Shown here: positions 33,915 to 43,513 of the stretch, piece after piece
How positions within the stretch are numbered: position 1 is the first letter of the stretch
Layout: every line of letters starts with the position of its first letter
Source: Burkholderiales bacterium
GTDB taxonomy: Bacteria > Pseudomonadota > Gammaproteobacteria > Burkholderiales > Burkholderiaceae_C
Length of the DNA: 64,000 nt
NCBI GenBank assembly: GCA_028868305.1
Contig: JAGWUS010000006.1
Coordinates: 1 to 64,000 of the forward strand
Reading direction: 5' to 3'
Program-made: the position numbers and the translations under genes
The notes under the pieces: model-generated
What the model was told of the DNA's origin: nothing
Seen by the model: only the letters and a program-made list of their open reading frames with translations
The model's database searches: none

Positions 33915-35003
33915 TCAACGTCTGGCTTGTCCCACCGCAGTCCCCGCCGCACACAGACCACACAACTGCAGCGCCAAGCGATGCAGAGCCTGCCACGGGC
34001 TGGCGGGCCAATCCGGCTGCTTCAGACCTTTGACAATGCCGTCCACCACATGGGCGGACTGCAGCAGTTCGGCCAGTTTGGCCTCTGAAAGTTTGGGCAG
34101 CACGCGCTCGAACAGGCGCTCCTTCACACCCCAGATGCGGTTCTCGCGCAGGGCCATGGGTAGCGGGCGGCCCTGACCCATGGCGTCTTTCACGCGTTTG
34201 AGGGCACGAATGTCTTCGGCCAGCGTGTAGTGCACCAGCACCTCGGCTTCGCCTTCGGCTTGCAGGCCGTCGAGCATGCGCTGTACGCGCACCGCCTGCC
34301 CGGCCAGTACCGCTTCGCTGAGCTTGAACACGTCGTAGCGCGCCACGTTCAGCACTGCGCTTTCTACCTGCTCGAAACTCAGCTCTCCGGCATTTGCGCT
34401 GGCAGGGAACAAGAGCCCCAGTTTCTGGATTTCTTGGTGCGCGGCCAGCAGATTGCCTTCCACCCGGTCGGCAAAAAACTGCAGCGTGCGCTGCCCCTCT
34501 TCACCTGCGGCCACGCGCTGGCCCTGGGCGGCCAGGCGCTGGGCAATCCACTGCGGCAGGGCATTGCGTTCTACCGGGTCCACCTGCAGCGTGACGCCGC
34601 AGCTGTCCAGTGCGCCAAACCAGGCGCTGGATTTGGTCATCTTGTCCAACCGAGGCAGCAGCACGATGGTGAGCGTGGAGTCATTGCCCTGCGCGCCTTC
34701 GGCCAGCTGCTGCAAGGCCACGCTGCCGTCCTTGCCGGGCTTGCCGCTGGGGATGCGGATTTCCACGATCTGTTTGTCGGCGAACAGGCTCAGCGAACCG
34801 CCTGCGGCCAGCACCTCACTCCAGTCAAAGTGCGCACCCGCGACGGTGTGCGAGGTGCGTTCGGTGTAGCCCTGCGCACGGGCCGTGGCACGGATCGCGT
34901 CCAGCGCTTCCTGCTGCAACAGTGGCTCATCGCCATGCAGTGTGTACAGGCTTTTGAGCCCGCGCTGCAGGTGGTTGCCGAGCTGGTTGGCCGCAAGCTG
35001 CAT
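33915..35003 (-). CDS. holA: DNA polymerase III delta subunit
   Basis: The clamp-loader subunit that opens the beta clamp. The 362 aa match the family (about 340-360): YTLHGDEPLLQQEALDAIR at the N-terminus, beta-clamp contact region after it, VEGNLLAAHQEIQKLGLL and the C-terminal helical collar domain (LAEDIRALKRVKDAMGQGRPL, RIWGVKERLFERVLPKL). It follows leuS and lptE as in other Burkholderiales. Its 3' end is duplicated as a remnant about 550 bases downstream. Confidence 0.95.
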   Translation of the reverse strand: MQLAANQLGNHLQRGLKSLYTLHGDEPLLQQEALDAIRATARAQGYTERTSHTVAGAHFDWSEVLAAGGSLSLFADKQIVEIRIPSGKPGKDGSVALQQLAEGAQGNDSTLTIVLLPRLDKMTKSSAWFGALDSCGVTLQVDPVERNALPQWIAQRLAAQGQRVAAGEEGQRTLQFFADRVEGNLLAAHQEIQKLGLLFPASANAGELSFEQVESAVLNVARYDVFKLSEAVLAGQAVRVQRMLDGLQAEGEAEVLVHYTLAEDIRALKRVKDAMGQGRPLPMALRENRIWGVKERLFERVLPKLSEAKLAELLQSAHVVDGIVKGLKQPDWPASPWQALHRLALQLCGLCAAGTAVGQARR

Positions 35004-35010
35004 GGAATGT

Positions 35011-35523
35011 TCAGTCGATCGACTTCACCGCCGCAATGCGACGCAGGAGTTGCTGCACGATGTCGGACTGCATATCACGGTACAACAAGACTTCTTCGGC
35101 CTCTTTGGCCAGCACGGCAGATTCGTTGAAGCTGATGTCGCGCTGCTGCACGATCTCGGTGGGGGCAATCAACTCGACACCTTTGGGCGTGCGCATGCGG
35201 AACTTCACCTTGATGCGCAATTGAAATTCGCGCACCTGGCCGGAGGCATTGACACCCACCACGGTCTTCTCGCGCAGCTCCTGCAGAATGTCCACAATCA
35301 CTTGCGGTGGCTGTTCCCCCGCACGGGGCGCCACGGGGCGAATGGAAGCCCCAAAATAACGCGCGAGTTCCGCAGCCACTCCACCACCAGCTTCCGGCGT
35401 CACCGCCACGGTCTGGAACGCAAAGTTCTGGCTGCTGCGCAATTTGAAGCCACAGCCGGTCAGCAGGATCGCTGCGCCCAGGCCAGCCACACCTGCGGCA
35501 ACGGATCGGCGGCGCATCGTCAT
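35011..35523 (-). CDS. lptE: LPS-assembly lipoprotein LptE
   Basis: The outer-membrane lipoprotein that plugs the LptD barrel for lipopolysaccharide export. The 170 aa start MTMRRRSVAAGVAGLGAA with the lipobox LLTGC (Cys about 24), then a compact alpha/beta fold (GFKLRSSQNFAFQTVAV, ARYFGASIRPV, VLLYRDMQSDIVQQLLRRI). ATG 35523 is chosen because it opens the signal sequence 6 bases after leuS ends; a longer frame would run back into leuS. The leuS-lptE-holA order is conserved. Confidence 0.93.
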   Translation of the reverse strand: MTMRRRSVAAGVAGLGAAILLTGCGFKLRSSQNFAFQTVAVTPEAGGGVAAELARYFGASIRPVAPRAGEQPPQVIVDILQELREKTVVGVNASGQVREFQLRIKVKFRMRTPKGVELIAPTEIVQQRDISFNESAVLAKEAEEVLLYRDMQSDIVQQLLRRIAAVKSID

Positions 35524-35528
35524 GGCGT

Positions 35529-38252
35529 TCAGATCACCACGTTGACCAGGCGGCCAGGCACCACGATCACCTTCTTGGCGGGCGCGCCTGCGGCGAAGGT
35601 CATGAAAGCGTCGCACGCCAGGGCAGCGGCCTCAATGGTCTCTTTGGAAGCCCCTGAGGGCACGGTGACCGAACCGCGCAACTTGCCGTTGACCTGCAAC
35701 ACCAGCTCGATTTCATCCTGCACCAGGGCCGATGCATCGACCTGCGGCCAGGGTGCATCCAGGATGTCGCCCAGGTGGTTGGCATAGCCCAGATCGGACC
35801 ACAGCGCGTGGGCCAGGTGAGGGGTTGCCGGGTACAGGCAGCGCAGCAGGATGCCAAAGCCTTCGATCAGAGCAACCTGTGCACCCGCGCAGTCAGCCGC
35901 CTTGAAGTCTTCCAAAGCGTTGATCATCTTCATGGCGCCAGACACCACGGTGTTGTATTGCATGCGCTGGTAGTCATAGTCCACCTGCTTGAGCACGGTG
36001 TGCATCTCCAGCCGCAACGCCTTGGCTTCCTTGCCAAAATTGACGTCTTTCAGGCTACCAACCCCCGCCACGCTTGCGTGAGCAGCTACAGAATCCATAG
36101 CAGACAGCTTGACGCCAAAATTCCACACGCGGCGCAGGAAGCGGTAGCTGCCTTCCACGGCGGCATCGTTCCACTCCAGTGTGGCCTCGGGCGGAGCGGT
36201 GAACATGGTGTAGAGGCGCGCGGTGTCGGCGCCGTAGCGCTCGATCAGGTCCTGCGGGTCGACGCCATTGTTCTTGGACTTGGACATGGTGCCCACGCCC
36301 TCGTAGTCGATGGCCGTACCCACGGGCAAATCACCCACGGCGTTTTTCAACTTGGCGCCAATGACCTTGCCAGCGTCGTCAAGCACATGTTCCACATCAT
36401 GCGGCCAGAAATACTCCTTGCCACCCTTGTCGCCCTTGCGGGAGTAAATGTGGTTAAGCACCATGCCCTGCGTCAGCAGCTTGGTGAAAGGTTCATCCAC
36501 CTTCACCAGCCCCAGGTCGCGCATGACTTTGGTCCAGAAGCGCGCATACAGCAGGTGCAGGATGGCGTGCTCGATGCCACCGATGTACTGGTCCATGCCG
36601 CTACCACCGGTAGCGGATTTCTGATCCCGCATCCAGTATTCAGTACCACCGGCCACCATGGCGTCCGCGTTGTGCGGATCGCAGTAGCGCATGAAGTACC
36701 ACGAGCTGTCCACAAAGGTGTCCATGGTGTCAGTTTCGCGGCGCGCAGGCTTGCCGCACACCGGGCACACCACGCCCGCGTGAAAACCTTCGTGCTTGTG
36801 CAGCGGGTTGCCAGAGCCATCGGGCACGCAGTCTTGCGGCAGCACTACGGGCAGGTCTTTCTCGGGCACCGGCACGGTGCCATGTTCGTCGCAATGGATG
36901 ATCGGGATCGGCGTGCCCCAGTAGCGCTGGCGGCTCACGCCCCAGTCGCGCAATCGCCAGGTGGTTTTCTTCTCGCCCAGGCCTTTGGCTGCCAGTGCCT
37001 TGGCAACAGCGTCCACCGCCTCCTTATAGTTCAGGCCGCTGAACACGTCGGAATTGACGGTAACGCCGCGCTGCTTGTCACCATACCAGTCCTGCCACTG
37101 GCTGTGGTCATAGGTCAACCCATCCACATGCACCACATCGTGGATAGGGAAGCCGTATTTCTTGGCGAAGGCAAAGTCGCGCTCGTCATGCGCCGGAACG
37201 CCCATGACCGCGCCATCGCCATAGCCCATCAGCACGTAGTTGCCAACCCACACGTCCACATGGCGGCCCGTGAGCGGGTGTGTCACCTGCAGACCGGTAG
37301 GCATGCCCAGCTTTTCCTTGACCGCCAGCTCAGCCTCGGTGGTGCCGCCGGCCTTGCATTCTTCGATGAAGGCGGCCAGCTTCCGGTTGGACTGCGCTGC
37401 ATGCACTGCCAGCGGATGCTCGGGCGCAATGGCGCAGAACGTCACCCCCATGATGGTGTCGGCCCGGGTGGTGAACACGTACATGCGCCCATCACCAATC
37501 AACCGGCCACTGCTGTCCTTGACGTCGTGGGTGAACGCAAAGCGCACGCCCTCGCTCTTGCCAATCCAGTTCTCCTGCATCAGCTTGACGCGTTCAGGCC
37601 AGCCGGCAAGACCTGTCTGCACCTGCTCCAGCAACTCCTGCGCGTAGTCGGTGATCTTCAGGTAGTAGCCGGGAATCTCACGCTTCTCGACGGTCGCGCC
37701 CGTTCGCCAGCCCTTGCCGTCGATCACCTGCTCGTTGGCCAGCACGGTCTGGTCCACCGGGTCCCAGTTGACGATCTGGGTCTTGCGGTAAGCAATGCCC
37801 TTTTCCAACATCTTGAGGAACAACCACTGGTTCCACTTGTAGTAGCTGGGATCACAGGTAGCAACCTCGCGGCTCCAGTCGATGGCCAGGCCCATGGCCT
37901 GCATCTGGCCCTTCATGTAGGCGATGTTCTCGTAGGTCCACTTGGCCGGGGGCACGCCATTCTTCAGCGCTGCGTTCTCGGCGGGCAGGCCGAACGCGTC
38001 CCAACCCATGGGCATCAGCACGTTGTAGCTGTTCATGCGCAGGTAGCGCGTGAGCATGTCGTTGATGGTGTAGTTGCGTACATGGCCCATATGCAGCTTG
38101 CCACTGGGGTAGGGCAGCATGGAGCAGGCGTAGAACTTCTTCTTCGACGCATCCTCAATCACGCGGTAGGCGGTGCGGCCGTTCCACAGAGGTTGTGCCC
38201 AATGGGCATGGGCCGCTTTTTCAACGTCGAGGTGTTGGTATTTGTCTTGCAT
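35529..38252 (-). CDS. leuS: Leucyl-tRNA synthetase
   Basis: Charges tRNA-Leu. Class I signatures are present: HIGH-type [15 protein letters not shown] near residue 50 and KMSKS-type [13 protein letters not shown] in the C-terminal half, with the CP1 editing domain between ([19 protein letters not shown]). At 907 aa it is longer than usual (about 860-880). Residues about 716-733 ([16 protein letters not shown]) in the C-terminal helical domain are encoded by an in-frame palindromic repeat. ATG 38252 ([18 protein letters not shown]) fits the family start. Confidence 0.97.
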   Translation of the reverse strand: MQDKYQHLDVEKAAHAHWAQPLWNGRTAYRVIEDASKKKFYACSMLPYPSGKLHMGHVRNYTINDMLTRYLRMNSYNVLMPMGWDAFGLPAENAALKNGVPPAKWTYENIAYMKGQMQAMGLAIDWSREVATCDPSYYKWNQWLFLKMLEKGIAYRKTQIVNWDPVDQTVLANEQVIDGKGWRTGATVEKREIPGYYLKITDYAQELLEQVQTGLAGWPERVKLMQENWIGKSEGVRFAFTHDVKDSSGRLIGDGRMYVFTTRADTIMGVTFCAIAPEHPLAVHAAQSNRKLAAFIEECKAGGTTEAELAVKEKLGMPTGLQVTHPLTGRHVDVWVGNYVLMGYGDGAVMGVPAHDERDFAFAKKYGFPIHDVVHVDGLTYDHSQWQDWYGDKQRGVTVNSDVFSGLNYKEAVDAVAKALAAKGLGEKKTTWRLRDWGVSRQRYWGTPIPIIHCDEHGTVPVPEKDLPVVLPQDCVPDGSGNPLHKHEGFHAGVVCPVCGKPARRETDTMDTFVDSSWYFMRYCDPHNADAMVAGGTEYWMRDQKSATGGSGMDQYIGGIEHAILHLLYARFWTKVMRDLGLVKVDEPFTKLLTQGMVLNHIYSRKGDKGGKEYFWPHDVEHVLDDAGKVIGAKLKNAVGDLPVGTAIDYEGVGTMSKSKNNGVDPQDLIERYGADTARLYTMFTAPPEATLEWNDAAVEGSYRFLRRVWNFGVKLSAMDSVAAHASVAGVGSLKDVNFGKEAKALRLEMHTVLKQVDYDYQRMQYNTVVSGAMKMINALEDFKAADCAGAQVALIEGFGILLRCLYPATPHLAHALWSDLGYANHLGDILDAPWPQVDASALVQDEIELVLQVNGKLRGSVTVPSGASKETIEAAALACDAFMTFAAGAPAKKVIVVPGRLVNVVI
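36053..36101 (-). repeat. Palindromic repeat inserted in frame in leuS
   Basis: Minus-strand head GCTATGGATTCTGTAGC (36085-36101), then TGCTCACGCAAGC and tail GTGGCGGGGGTTGG. Read in the leuS frame it gives [15 protein letters not shown], the same frame as the srkA copy (AIDSIAACTTLTGAS). Confidence 0.8.
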
Positions 38253-38313
38253 GAATGGGTGGGCAGCGCACAGGCTGCCAATAGAAACGCCTGGAGTGGA
38301 TTTTAGGCGCTGG

Positions 38314-38742
38314 TCAGCGGGCGGCCGGTGCAGGGGCCTCGGCCACAAACCCGATGCGGTTCAGACCGGCCTTTTGAGCCACCCCCATCACTTCGACCAC
38401 ACGGCCGTAGGGCACGGAGGTATCGGCCCGCAACTGCACTTCAGTATCAGGGTTTTGCTGGGCAGCCTTTTGCAGGCGCTGGGCCAGTTCTTCCAGCGTG
38501 TGGGGTCTGTCGTCCACAAACACTTGGCCGGACTTGTTGATGGCCAGCGCCACGAATTTCGGCACATCCGCTGACTTGCCACCCTCTGCCTTGGGCAATT
38601 CCACCTTGACAGCGCTGACCATCATGGGCGCAGTGATGATGAAGATCACAAGCAGCACCAGCATCACGTCAATCAATGGCGTCATGTTGATCTCGCTCAT
38701 GGGCTGTGCGCCCGGTGTACGTTCGAGTCGGCCGAATGACAT
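38314..38742 (-). CDS. exbD: ExbD/TolR-family biopolymer transport protein
   Basis: A 142-aa inner-membrane protein with one N-terminal helix carrying the essential Asp ([23 protein letters not shown]) and a periplasmic domain ([43 protein letters not shown]). With ExbB it forms a proton-driven motor for TonB- or Tol-dependent envelope processes. No tonB or tolA is adjacent, so Exb versus Tol is not settled. It follows exbB by 30 bases. Confidence 0.92.
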   Translation of the reverse strand: MSFGRLERTPGAQPMSEINMTPLIDVMLVLLVIFIITAPMMVSAVKVELPKAEGGKSADVPKFVALAINKSGQVFVDDRPHTLEELAQRLQKAAQQNPDTEVQLRADTSVPYGRVVEVMGVAQKAGLNRIGFVAEAPAPAAR

Positions 38743-38772
38743 ACTATGCAGCCCAGCAGTGAGTTGCTTTAC

Positions 38773-39417
38773 TCATGGCTTTGACGTCAGCAACAACTCG
38801 CGCAGATCCCGTGCGAAACCTTCCAGGTCCGCCTCAATGCGCCCGATCAGGCGCCCCAGAATGTTGTAGCCCAGCACGGCAGGAATTGCCACTGCCAGCC
38901 CTGCGGCGGTCATGATGAGTGCCTCGCCCACCGGGCCGGCGATTTTGTCAATGCCGACCTGCCCGGCCCCCGCGATGCCAATGAGTGCATGGTAGATGCC
39001 CCAAACGGTCCCGAGCAGTCCAACAAACGGGGCCGTTGAGCCTACAGTGGCAAGCAGCACCTGCCCGGCCTGCAATTTGTGCAACACACTGTGTAGCGCA
39101 TCGCGCAGTACACGCGTCAACTGCTGGGAATGATCACCGGCGGCGGCAAGAGTGCCAGTGGCCTGGGCTTGTGTCGCTGCCACCAGCGGGCTGACCAGGC
39201 CATCGCGGTCAAACGCAGCCAGCCGGGACTGTGCCTCGGTCACAGAGGCGGCCTGCCAAAAAACGGCCGTGCTGCGTGCCACGTCCTGGCGCGCGCGCGC
39301 CAGCATCCAGCCCTTCCAGACGATCACCACCCAGCTGCCGACCGACATGGCCAGCAACAGCAGTGCGACGCCGATACTGACGGCATCGCCTTTGAACAGC
39401 AGGTCGGGCACGCTCAT
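38773..39417 (-). CDS. exbB: MotA/TolQ/ExbB-family proton channel protein
   Basis: A 214-aa inner-membrane protein with three helices: an N-terminal one ([27 protein letters not shown]) and two after a large cytoplasmic loop ([47 protein letters not shown]), the ExbB/TolQ signature. It is the partner of the downstream ExbD. Its ATG overlaps the dapB stop (ATGA at 39414-39417). Confidence 0.93.
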   Translation of the reverse strand: MSVPDLLFKGDAVSIGVALLLLAMSVGSWVVIVWKGWMLARARQDVARSTAVFWQAASVTEAQSRLAAFDRDGLVSPLVAATQAQATGTLAAAGDHSQQLTRVLRDALHSVLHKLQAGQVLLATVGSTAPFVGLLGTVWGIYHALIGIAGAGQVGIDKIAGPVGEALIMTAAGLAVAIPAVLGYNILGRLIGRIEADLEGFARDLRELLLTSKP

Positions 39418-40217
39418 TTCAGATTCAGTACATCAAACATGTCATATAAACCGGTTTTCTTTCCCGCAAGGAAGCGCACTGCACGCAAACTGCCCTGCGC
39501 GTAGGTCGCGCGACTCGATGACTTGTGGGAAATTTCAATACGCTCACCGATACCCGCAAACAACACGGTGTGGTCTCCCACAATGTCGCCGCCGCGGATG
39601 GTCGCGAATCCAATGCTGGAAGGATCCCGCTCGCCAGTCACGCCTTCCCGGGCGTACACCGCGCAATCCTTCAGGTCGCGGCCCAAGGCCCCGGCAATGA
39701 CCTCTCCCATCTTGAGTGCGGTGCCGGAGGGCGCATCGACCTTGTGGCGGTGGTGCGCCTCAATGATCTCTATGTCGTAACCGGTAGATAGCGCCCTGGC
39801 GGCCATTTCCAACAGCTTCAAGGTCACATTTACGCCCACGCTCATGTTGGGCGCCATGACGATGGGGATGTACCTGGCCACATCGGCAATCTCGGCCTTC
39901 TGGGCATCGGTAAAACCTGTGGTACCAATCACTGCTGCGACACCCAACTCACGGCAAACCTTGAGATGCTCCAGCGTACCCTCGGGTCGTGTGAAGTCAA
40001 TCAATACCTGGCTGTCCTTGAGGCCCTGGTGCAAGTCGGAGCAGATCAGTACGCCTGTAGTCTGGCCCGCAAACGCCCCAGCATCCTGTCCTACGGCTGG
40101 ACTGGCAGGGATGTCCAGTGCGCCGGACAACATGCAATCGTCCGCGGTACGCACCGCATCGATCAACATCTGACCCATGCGGCCTGAAGCGCCAGCAATG
40201 GCTATTTTGTGGATCAT
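39414..40217 (-). CDS. dapB: 4-hydroxy-tetrahydrodipicolinate reductase
   Basis: Reduces the dihydrodipicolinate-type intermediate in lysine/diaminopimelate synthesis. The 267 aa show the dinucleotide site [14 protein letters not shown] at the start, [11 protein letters not shown], the catalytic pair in [20 protein letters not shown] and the C-terminal [23 protein letters not shown]. It lies between bamE and exbB as in other Comamonadaceae. Confidence 0.97.
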   Translation of the reverse strand: MIHKIAIAGASGRMGQMLIDAVRTADDCMLSGALDIPASPAVGQDAGAFAGQTTGVLICSDLHQGLKDSQVLIDFTRPEGTLEHLKVCRELGVAAVIGTTGFTDAQKAEIADVARYIPIVMAPNMSVGVNVTLKLLEMAARALSTGYDIEIIEAHHRHKVDAPSGTALKMGEVIAGALGRDLKDCAVYAREGVTGERDPSSIGFATIRGGDIVGDHTVLFAGIGERIEISHKSSSRATYAQGSLRAVRFLAGKKTGLYDMFDVLNLK

Positions 40218-40246
40218 GGTCGCTATTCGGTTCGGTGGGTGCAGCC

Positions 40247-40792
40247 CTAGTTGCCCGCGGGCTCCAGGGGAGGGTAGTTGACGGGACCGGTGGTAACCGG
40301 TGGCAGTGGCGGTGCTGCCCCGGTGGAGGCGGGCGAATACTTGCGAAGGCTTTCTGCAGATGCTTCGAGGGGTGGTAGCGCCCCAATTGATACCGGCGAC
40401 TTCAGGGTTGACACAAACTCGGCTTCACTCGGCAGTTCATCGGCTTCCATACGGTTAAGCAGGTCATCCTTGAAGAACAGGGTGACCTTGCGCGACTGTG
40501 GTTCCGCACCCTGACGCTTCAGGGTAAAGACATAGTCCCAGCGGTCAGCATGGAACACACTGGATAACAGTGGCGTGCCCAACACATCGCGCACGGCGGC
40601 GCGGGGCATGCCAAGCTTGAGCACCGCCAGTTGCTCCCGCGTCACAACATTGCCCTGAACCACATCAATTTTGTAGGGCGAAACCGTTGTGGCGACCTTG
40701 CGGGAGTCCGGCAAGCTGCCGCAACCTGCGACAGCCAGCAATACAAGTGCAGTCAGCAAGGATGCGGTAGGACGATGCAGGGCAACAGGCAT
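40247..40792 (-). CDS. bamE: Outer membrane assembly lipoprotein BamE
   Basis: A BAM-complex lipoprotein. Signal and lipobox: [16 protein letters not shown] (lipid Cys about 24). SmpA/OmlA domain: [54 protein letters not shown] in the middle. At 181 aa it carries an extra Pro-rich C-terminal tail ([21 protein letters not shown]) beyond E. coli BamE (about 113 aa), common in betaproteobacteria. It is divergent from fur with an 86-base shared promoter region; TACAAT on the minus strand at 40824-40829 is a plausible -10. Confidence 0.94.
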   Translation of the reverse strand: MPVALHRPTASLLTALVLLAVAGCGSLPDSRKVATTVSPYKIDVVQGNVVTREQLAVLKLGMPRAAVRDVLGTPLLSSVFHADRWDYVFTLKRQGAEPQSRKVTLFFKDDLLNRMEADELPSEAEFVSTLKSPVSIGALPPLEASAESLRKYSPASTGAAPPLPPVTTGPVNYPPLEPAGN

Positions 40793-40878
40793 GAGAACAG
40801 TCAGGGAGCGATATGATGCGACGATTGTAGCGGTTGAGGCTATGCTGACCGCCCTTGTCGCTGCGCAGGAAGAGGCCC

Positions 40879-41319
40879 ATGACCAATATCGAAGAACTCA
40901 AAAGCACTGGCCTGAAAGCCACCGTTCCGCGTCTGAAGATACTGGAAGTATTTCAACGCGGCATACTGCGCCACATGACCGCCGAAGACGTCTTTCGGGT
41001 GCTCCTGCAGGAGCGCTCAGATGTGGGTTTGGCTACGGTTTACAGGGTGCTCACGCAGTTTGAGCAGGCCGGGTTGCTGACACGCAGCCAGTTTGAGAGC
41101 GGCAAGGCCGTCTATGAACTCAATGAAGGGCAGCACCATGACCATCTGGTGTGCCTGGATTGCGGCAAGGTGGAGGAGTTTTACGATGTGGAAATCGAAA
41201 AACGCCAGAACGCCGTCGCCAGGGCCAAAGGCTTTTCCATTGCCGACCACGCACTGAGTCTTTACGCCACATGCACCAAGGACAATTGCCCTAACCGGAA
41301 TCGTCCCGGCGAAGCCTAA
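40879..41319 (+). CDS. fur: Ferric uptake regulator Fur
   Basis: A 146-aa metal-dependent repressor. N-terminal winged helix: [35 protein letters not shown]. Metal ligands: the HHDH of [19 protein letters not shown], with Cys pairs CLDC and, near the C-terminus, CTKDNC for the structural zinc. ATG 40879 follows AGGAAGAGG (40867-40875), better than an in-frame start at 40855. It is divergent from bamE and overlaps the hprK end by 4 bases. Confidence 0.96.
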   Translation: MTNIEELKSTGLKATVPRLKILEVFQRGILRHMTAEDVFRVLLQERSDVGLATVYRVLTQFEQAGLLTRSQFESGKAVYELNEGQHHDHLVCLDCGKVEEFYDVEIEKRQNAVARAKGFSIADHALSLYATCTKDNCPNRNRPGEA

Positions 41320-42266
41320 TTTCCCTGCGCCATGGCCTTGCGATGGCGTTCGACGAATTCCTTGTAGGTATCGATACCACGCAACTGAAGGATGGTGTTA
41401 CGCACTGCCGCTTCCACCAGCACCGCGATGTTGCGTCCGGCGACCACCTGAATCACCACCTTGCGCACCGGCACACCCAGCACATCCTGAGTCAAAGGTT
41501 CATAGGGAATACGTTCGTACTCGCGCTCCATGGTTTCTCGCCGAACCAGGTGCACGATCAACTTCAAGCGCATCTTTCGCCGAACCGCAGTTTCCCCAAA
41601 GATGCCGCGGATATCCAGCAGTCCAATGCCACGGACTTCCAGCAGGTTTTGCAGCAGTTCCGGGCAACGCCCCTCAATGGTCGTCTGGTTGATGCGAAAC
41701 AGATCAACGGCATCGTCAGCCACCAAACCATTGCCACGGGAGATCAATTCCAGCCCCAACTCGCTCTTGCCCAGACCGGACTCGCCCGTAATCAGCACGC
41801 CCAGTCCCAGGATGTCCATGAACACGCCATGCATGGTGGTGCGATCGGCAAAGTGCTTGGACAGATAGGCCCGCAACACATCGATAACAAACGCGGACGA
41901 CTCTTCGGTCGCAAACATGGGAATTTGCGCACGCTCACACATGGAGAGCAGGGCCTCAGGGGCCGTCTGGCCATCGGCAAGCACCAATACTGGCGGCTCC
42001 AGCGTCACGATGCGCGCGATTCTGCGGGCACAGTCTTCCGGGGTGGCGTTGGTGATGTAGGCGACTTCACGCTCACCCAGAATCTGGACACGGTAGGGGT
42101 GGATGTAGTTCAGGTAACCGACCAGATCCGCACCCGAACGCGCGGCGCGCACCGCGACCTCGTCGAAACGGCGCTCAGATGCGCCCAGACCGGCAACCCA
42201 TTCCCAATGCAGGAGACCACGAAATTCTTCAAACAGGACGTCAGCACTGACAACGGTCGGTTTCAT
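41316..42266 (-). CDS. hprK: HPr kinase/phosphorylase
   Basis: Phosphorylates a Ser on HPr-type phosphocarriers and reverses it. The 316 aa have the N-terminal domain and a C-terminal P-loop kinase: [35 protein letters not shown] and the family signature [19 protein letters not shown]. In proteobacteria it accompanies the nitrogen-PTS and tunes regulation rather than sugar uptake. It follows ptsN and hpf on the same strand. Confidence 0.96.
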   Translation of the reverse strand: MKPTVVSADVLFEEFRGLLHWEWVAGLGASERRFDEVAVRAARSGADLVGYLNYIHPYRVQILGEREVAYITNATPEDCARRIARIVTLEPPVLVLADGQTAPEALLSMCERAQIPMFATEESSAFVIDVLRAYLSKHFADRTTMHGVFMDILGLGVLITGESGLGKSELGLELISRGNGLVADDAVDLFRINQTTIEGRCPELLQNLLEVRGIGLLDIRGIFGETAVRRKMRLKLIVHLVRRETMEREYERIPYEPLTQDVLGVPVRKVVIQVVAGRNIAVLVEAAVRNTILQLRGIDTYKEFVERHRKAMAQGN

Positions 42267-42292
42267 TGCTACTCAGCCACGCTGCACCGGTC

Positions 42293-42760
42293 TTAACCGA
42301 CCTGGGCAGACTGCCAGCCTGCGACCAGGCCATGAAGCTGCAGGGCGTCTCTGCACTCTGTGAGCTTCGTGCGCAAAGAAGCGTCGCTGAGCAGTTCTGC
42401 GATTTCCGACAAAATTTCGAGGTGCTTCTGTGTTGCTGCCTCTGGCACCAGCAGGAAGATCAACAGGCTCACCGGCTGGTCGTCGGGGGCATCGAAACCG
42501 ACAGGACTCAGCAACTGGAATACCGCCGCCAGCGGTGCCTTCAACCCCTTGATTCGGCCGTGCGGAATGGCCACGCCATGCCCCAAACCCGTCGAGCCCA
42601 GCCGCTCCCGGGAGAAAAGGCTATCCGTTACCAAGGCTCGGCTGAGGCCATGCAGATTCTCGAACAGCAACCCGGCCTCTTCAAATGCGCGCTTCTTGCT
42701 GGTGACATCAACCTGCGCAAGCACTTGCGAGGGAGGCAGGATATTGGATAGTCGGTTCAT
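42293..42760 (-). CDS. ptsN: Nitrogen-regulatory PTS enzyme IIA
   Basis: A 155-aa EIIA-Ntr phosphoacceptor. The active His is in GLGHGVAIPHGRIKGLKAPLAAVF, with PVSLLIFLLVPEAATQKHLEILSEIAELLSD downstream. It affects nitrogen, potassium and phosphate regulation in enteric bacteria; here the neighbours hpf and hprK fit the standard cluster. It is separated from hpf by a terminator-like hairpin, so it may be partly independently transcribed. Confidence 0.95.
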   Translation of the reverse strand: MNRLSNILPPSQVLAQVDVTSKKRAFEEAGLLFENLHGLSRALVTDSLFSRERLGSTGLGHGVAIPHGRIKGLKAPLAAVFQLLSPVGFDAPDDQPVSLLIFLLVPEAATQKHLEILSEIAELLSDASLRTKLTECRDALQLHGLVAGWQSAQVG

Positions 42761-42781
42761 GATTTGAGGCGATTATGCACA

Positions 42782-42808
42782 CAAAAAAACCGCCCAGTGA
42801 CGGGCGGT
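42782..42808 (-). terminator. Terminator between hpf and ptsN
   Basis: On the minus strand ACCGCCC-N6-GGGCGGT followed by a run of T (TTTTTTTGTG). The 7-bp GC stem with seven T residues is a canonical intrinsic terminator. The plus strand also carries T-rich sequence after the stem. Confidence 0.88.
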
Positions 42809-42833
42809 TTTGGCTTTTTGTCAAGGACGGCGA

Positions 42834-43163
42834 CTACATCAGGCGCTTGGGTGCCTCATGGTGATGATTCTGCACACGGTCCTTGTGGCGCACGACCTGG
42901 CGGTCCAGTTTGTCGACAAGTTCATCCACCGCGGCATAGAGATCTTCATGGGAACTTTCTGCAAACATGTCACTGCCTTTCACGTGAATATTGCACTCGG
43001 CACGCTGCCGTCGCTCCTTTTCTTTTTGCTTCTCAACGGTTAGCAAAACCTTGACGTCTACGACCTGATCGAAGTGGCGCATGATGCGATCAAGCTTGGT
43101 CGTAACGTAACTGCGCAGGGCCGGGGTAACTTCAAGGTGATGACCGCTGATCGTCAAATTCAT
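42834..43163 (-). CDS. hpf: Ribosome hibernation promoting factor, short form
   Basis: A 109-aa HPF/RaiA-family protein that binds the 30S subunit in stationary phase and blocks translation. It begins [31 protein letters not shown] and ends with [22 protein letters not shown]; the long-HPF dimerisation domain is absent. ATG 43163 follows GGAGG 7 bases upstream. In many betaproteobacteria rpoN lies directly upstream; here the upstream side is a 350-base gap and divergent corA. Confidence 0.94.
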   Translation of the reverse strand: MNLTISGHHLEVTPALRSYVTTKLDRIMRHFDQVVDVKVLLTVEKQKEKERRQRAECNIHVKGSDMFAESSHEDLYAAVDELVDKLDRQVVRHKDRVQNHHHEAPKRLM

Positions 43164-43372
43164 AAATAGCCTCCAGTTGCTCTCAGGTTGAAAAAGTCTG
43201 CCACTTACAGCGGCGGACCGACACACTATTCACCATATCTGGCCAAGTTGTCGTCTTCACTATGCGCCCGATTATTTTTGTTTGCAATGCCTTTTGCTGA
43301 TGCACTGCAGCAAATAAAGGGCTCACCCGTCCTGAGCAGGCACTTACTGCCAACGAAGTACCGGCGCGGTGC

Positions 43373-43513
43373 GATAATTGGCGCCTGAAAACTTTTGGAG
43401 AAGGCTCCTTGGAAAACTACCCCAGTCGGTAGCTTTCAACTCCCACCACTGCATCGGGGTTGAAAGCAACACCACACCGCCCTTGCAGAAGCCAACTTAA
43501 TTGGGAGTGAGCC
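43373..43513 (+). promoter_or_regulatory. Structured leader upstream of corA
   Basis: The 350-base hpf-corA gap has no gene. GATAAT at 43373-43378 is a possible -10. Downstream lie two hairpin candidates: CTACC...GGTAG around 43417-43432, and the 9-bp perfect repeat GCTTTCAAC (43432-43440) with GTTGAAAGC (43459-43467). They overlap slightly, so they could form alternative structures ahead of the corA start. No known riboswitch is recognised. The hpf promoter must also lie in this gap. Confidence 0.4.

Noticed and set aside
35775-38306. A very long open frame antisense to leuS.
   Set aside because: It mirrors leuS codon bias, has no recognisable domain, and leuS is unmistakable on the other strand.
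43164-43200. Possible sigma-54 promoter (TGGCAGACTTTTTCA) upstream of hpf.
   Set aside because: The -12 GC element is absent, so the match is not convincing.
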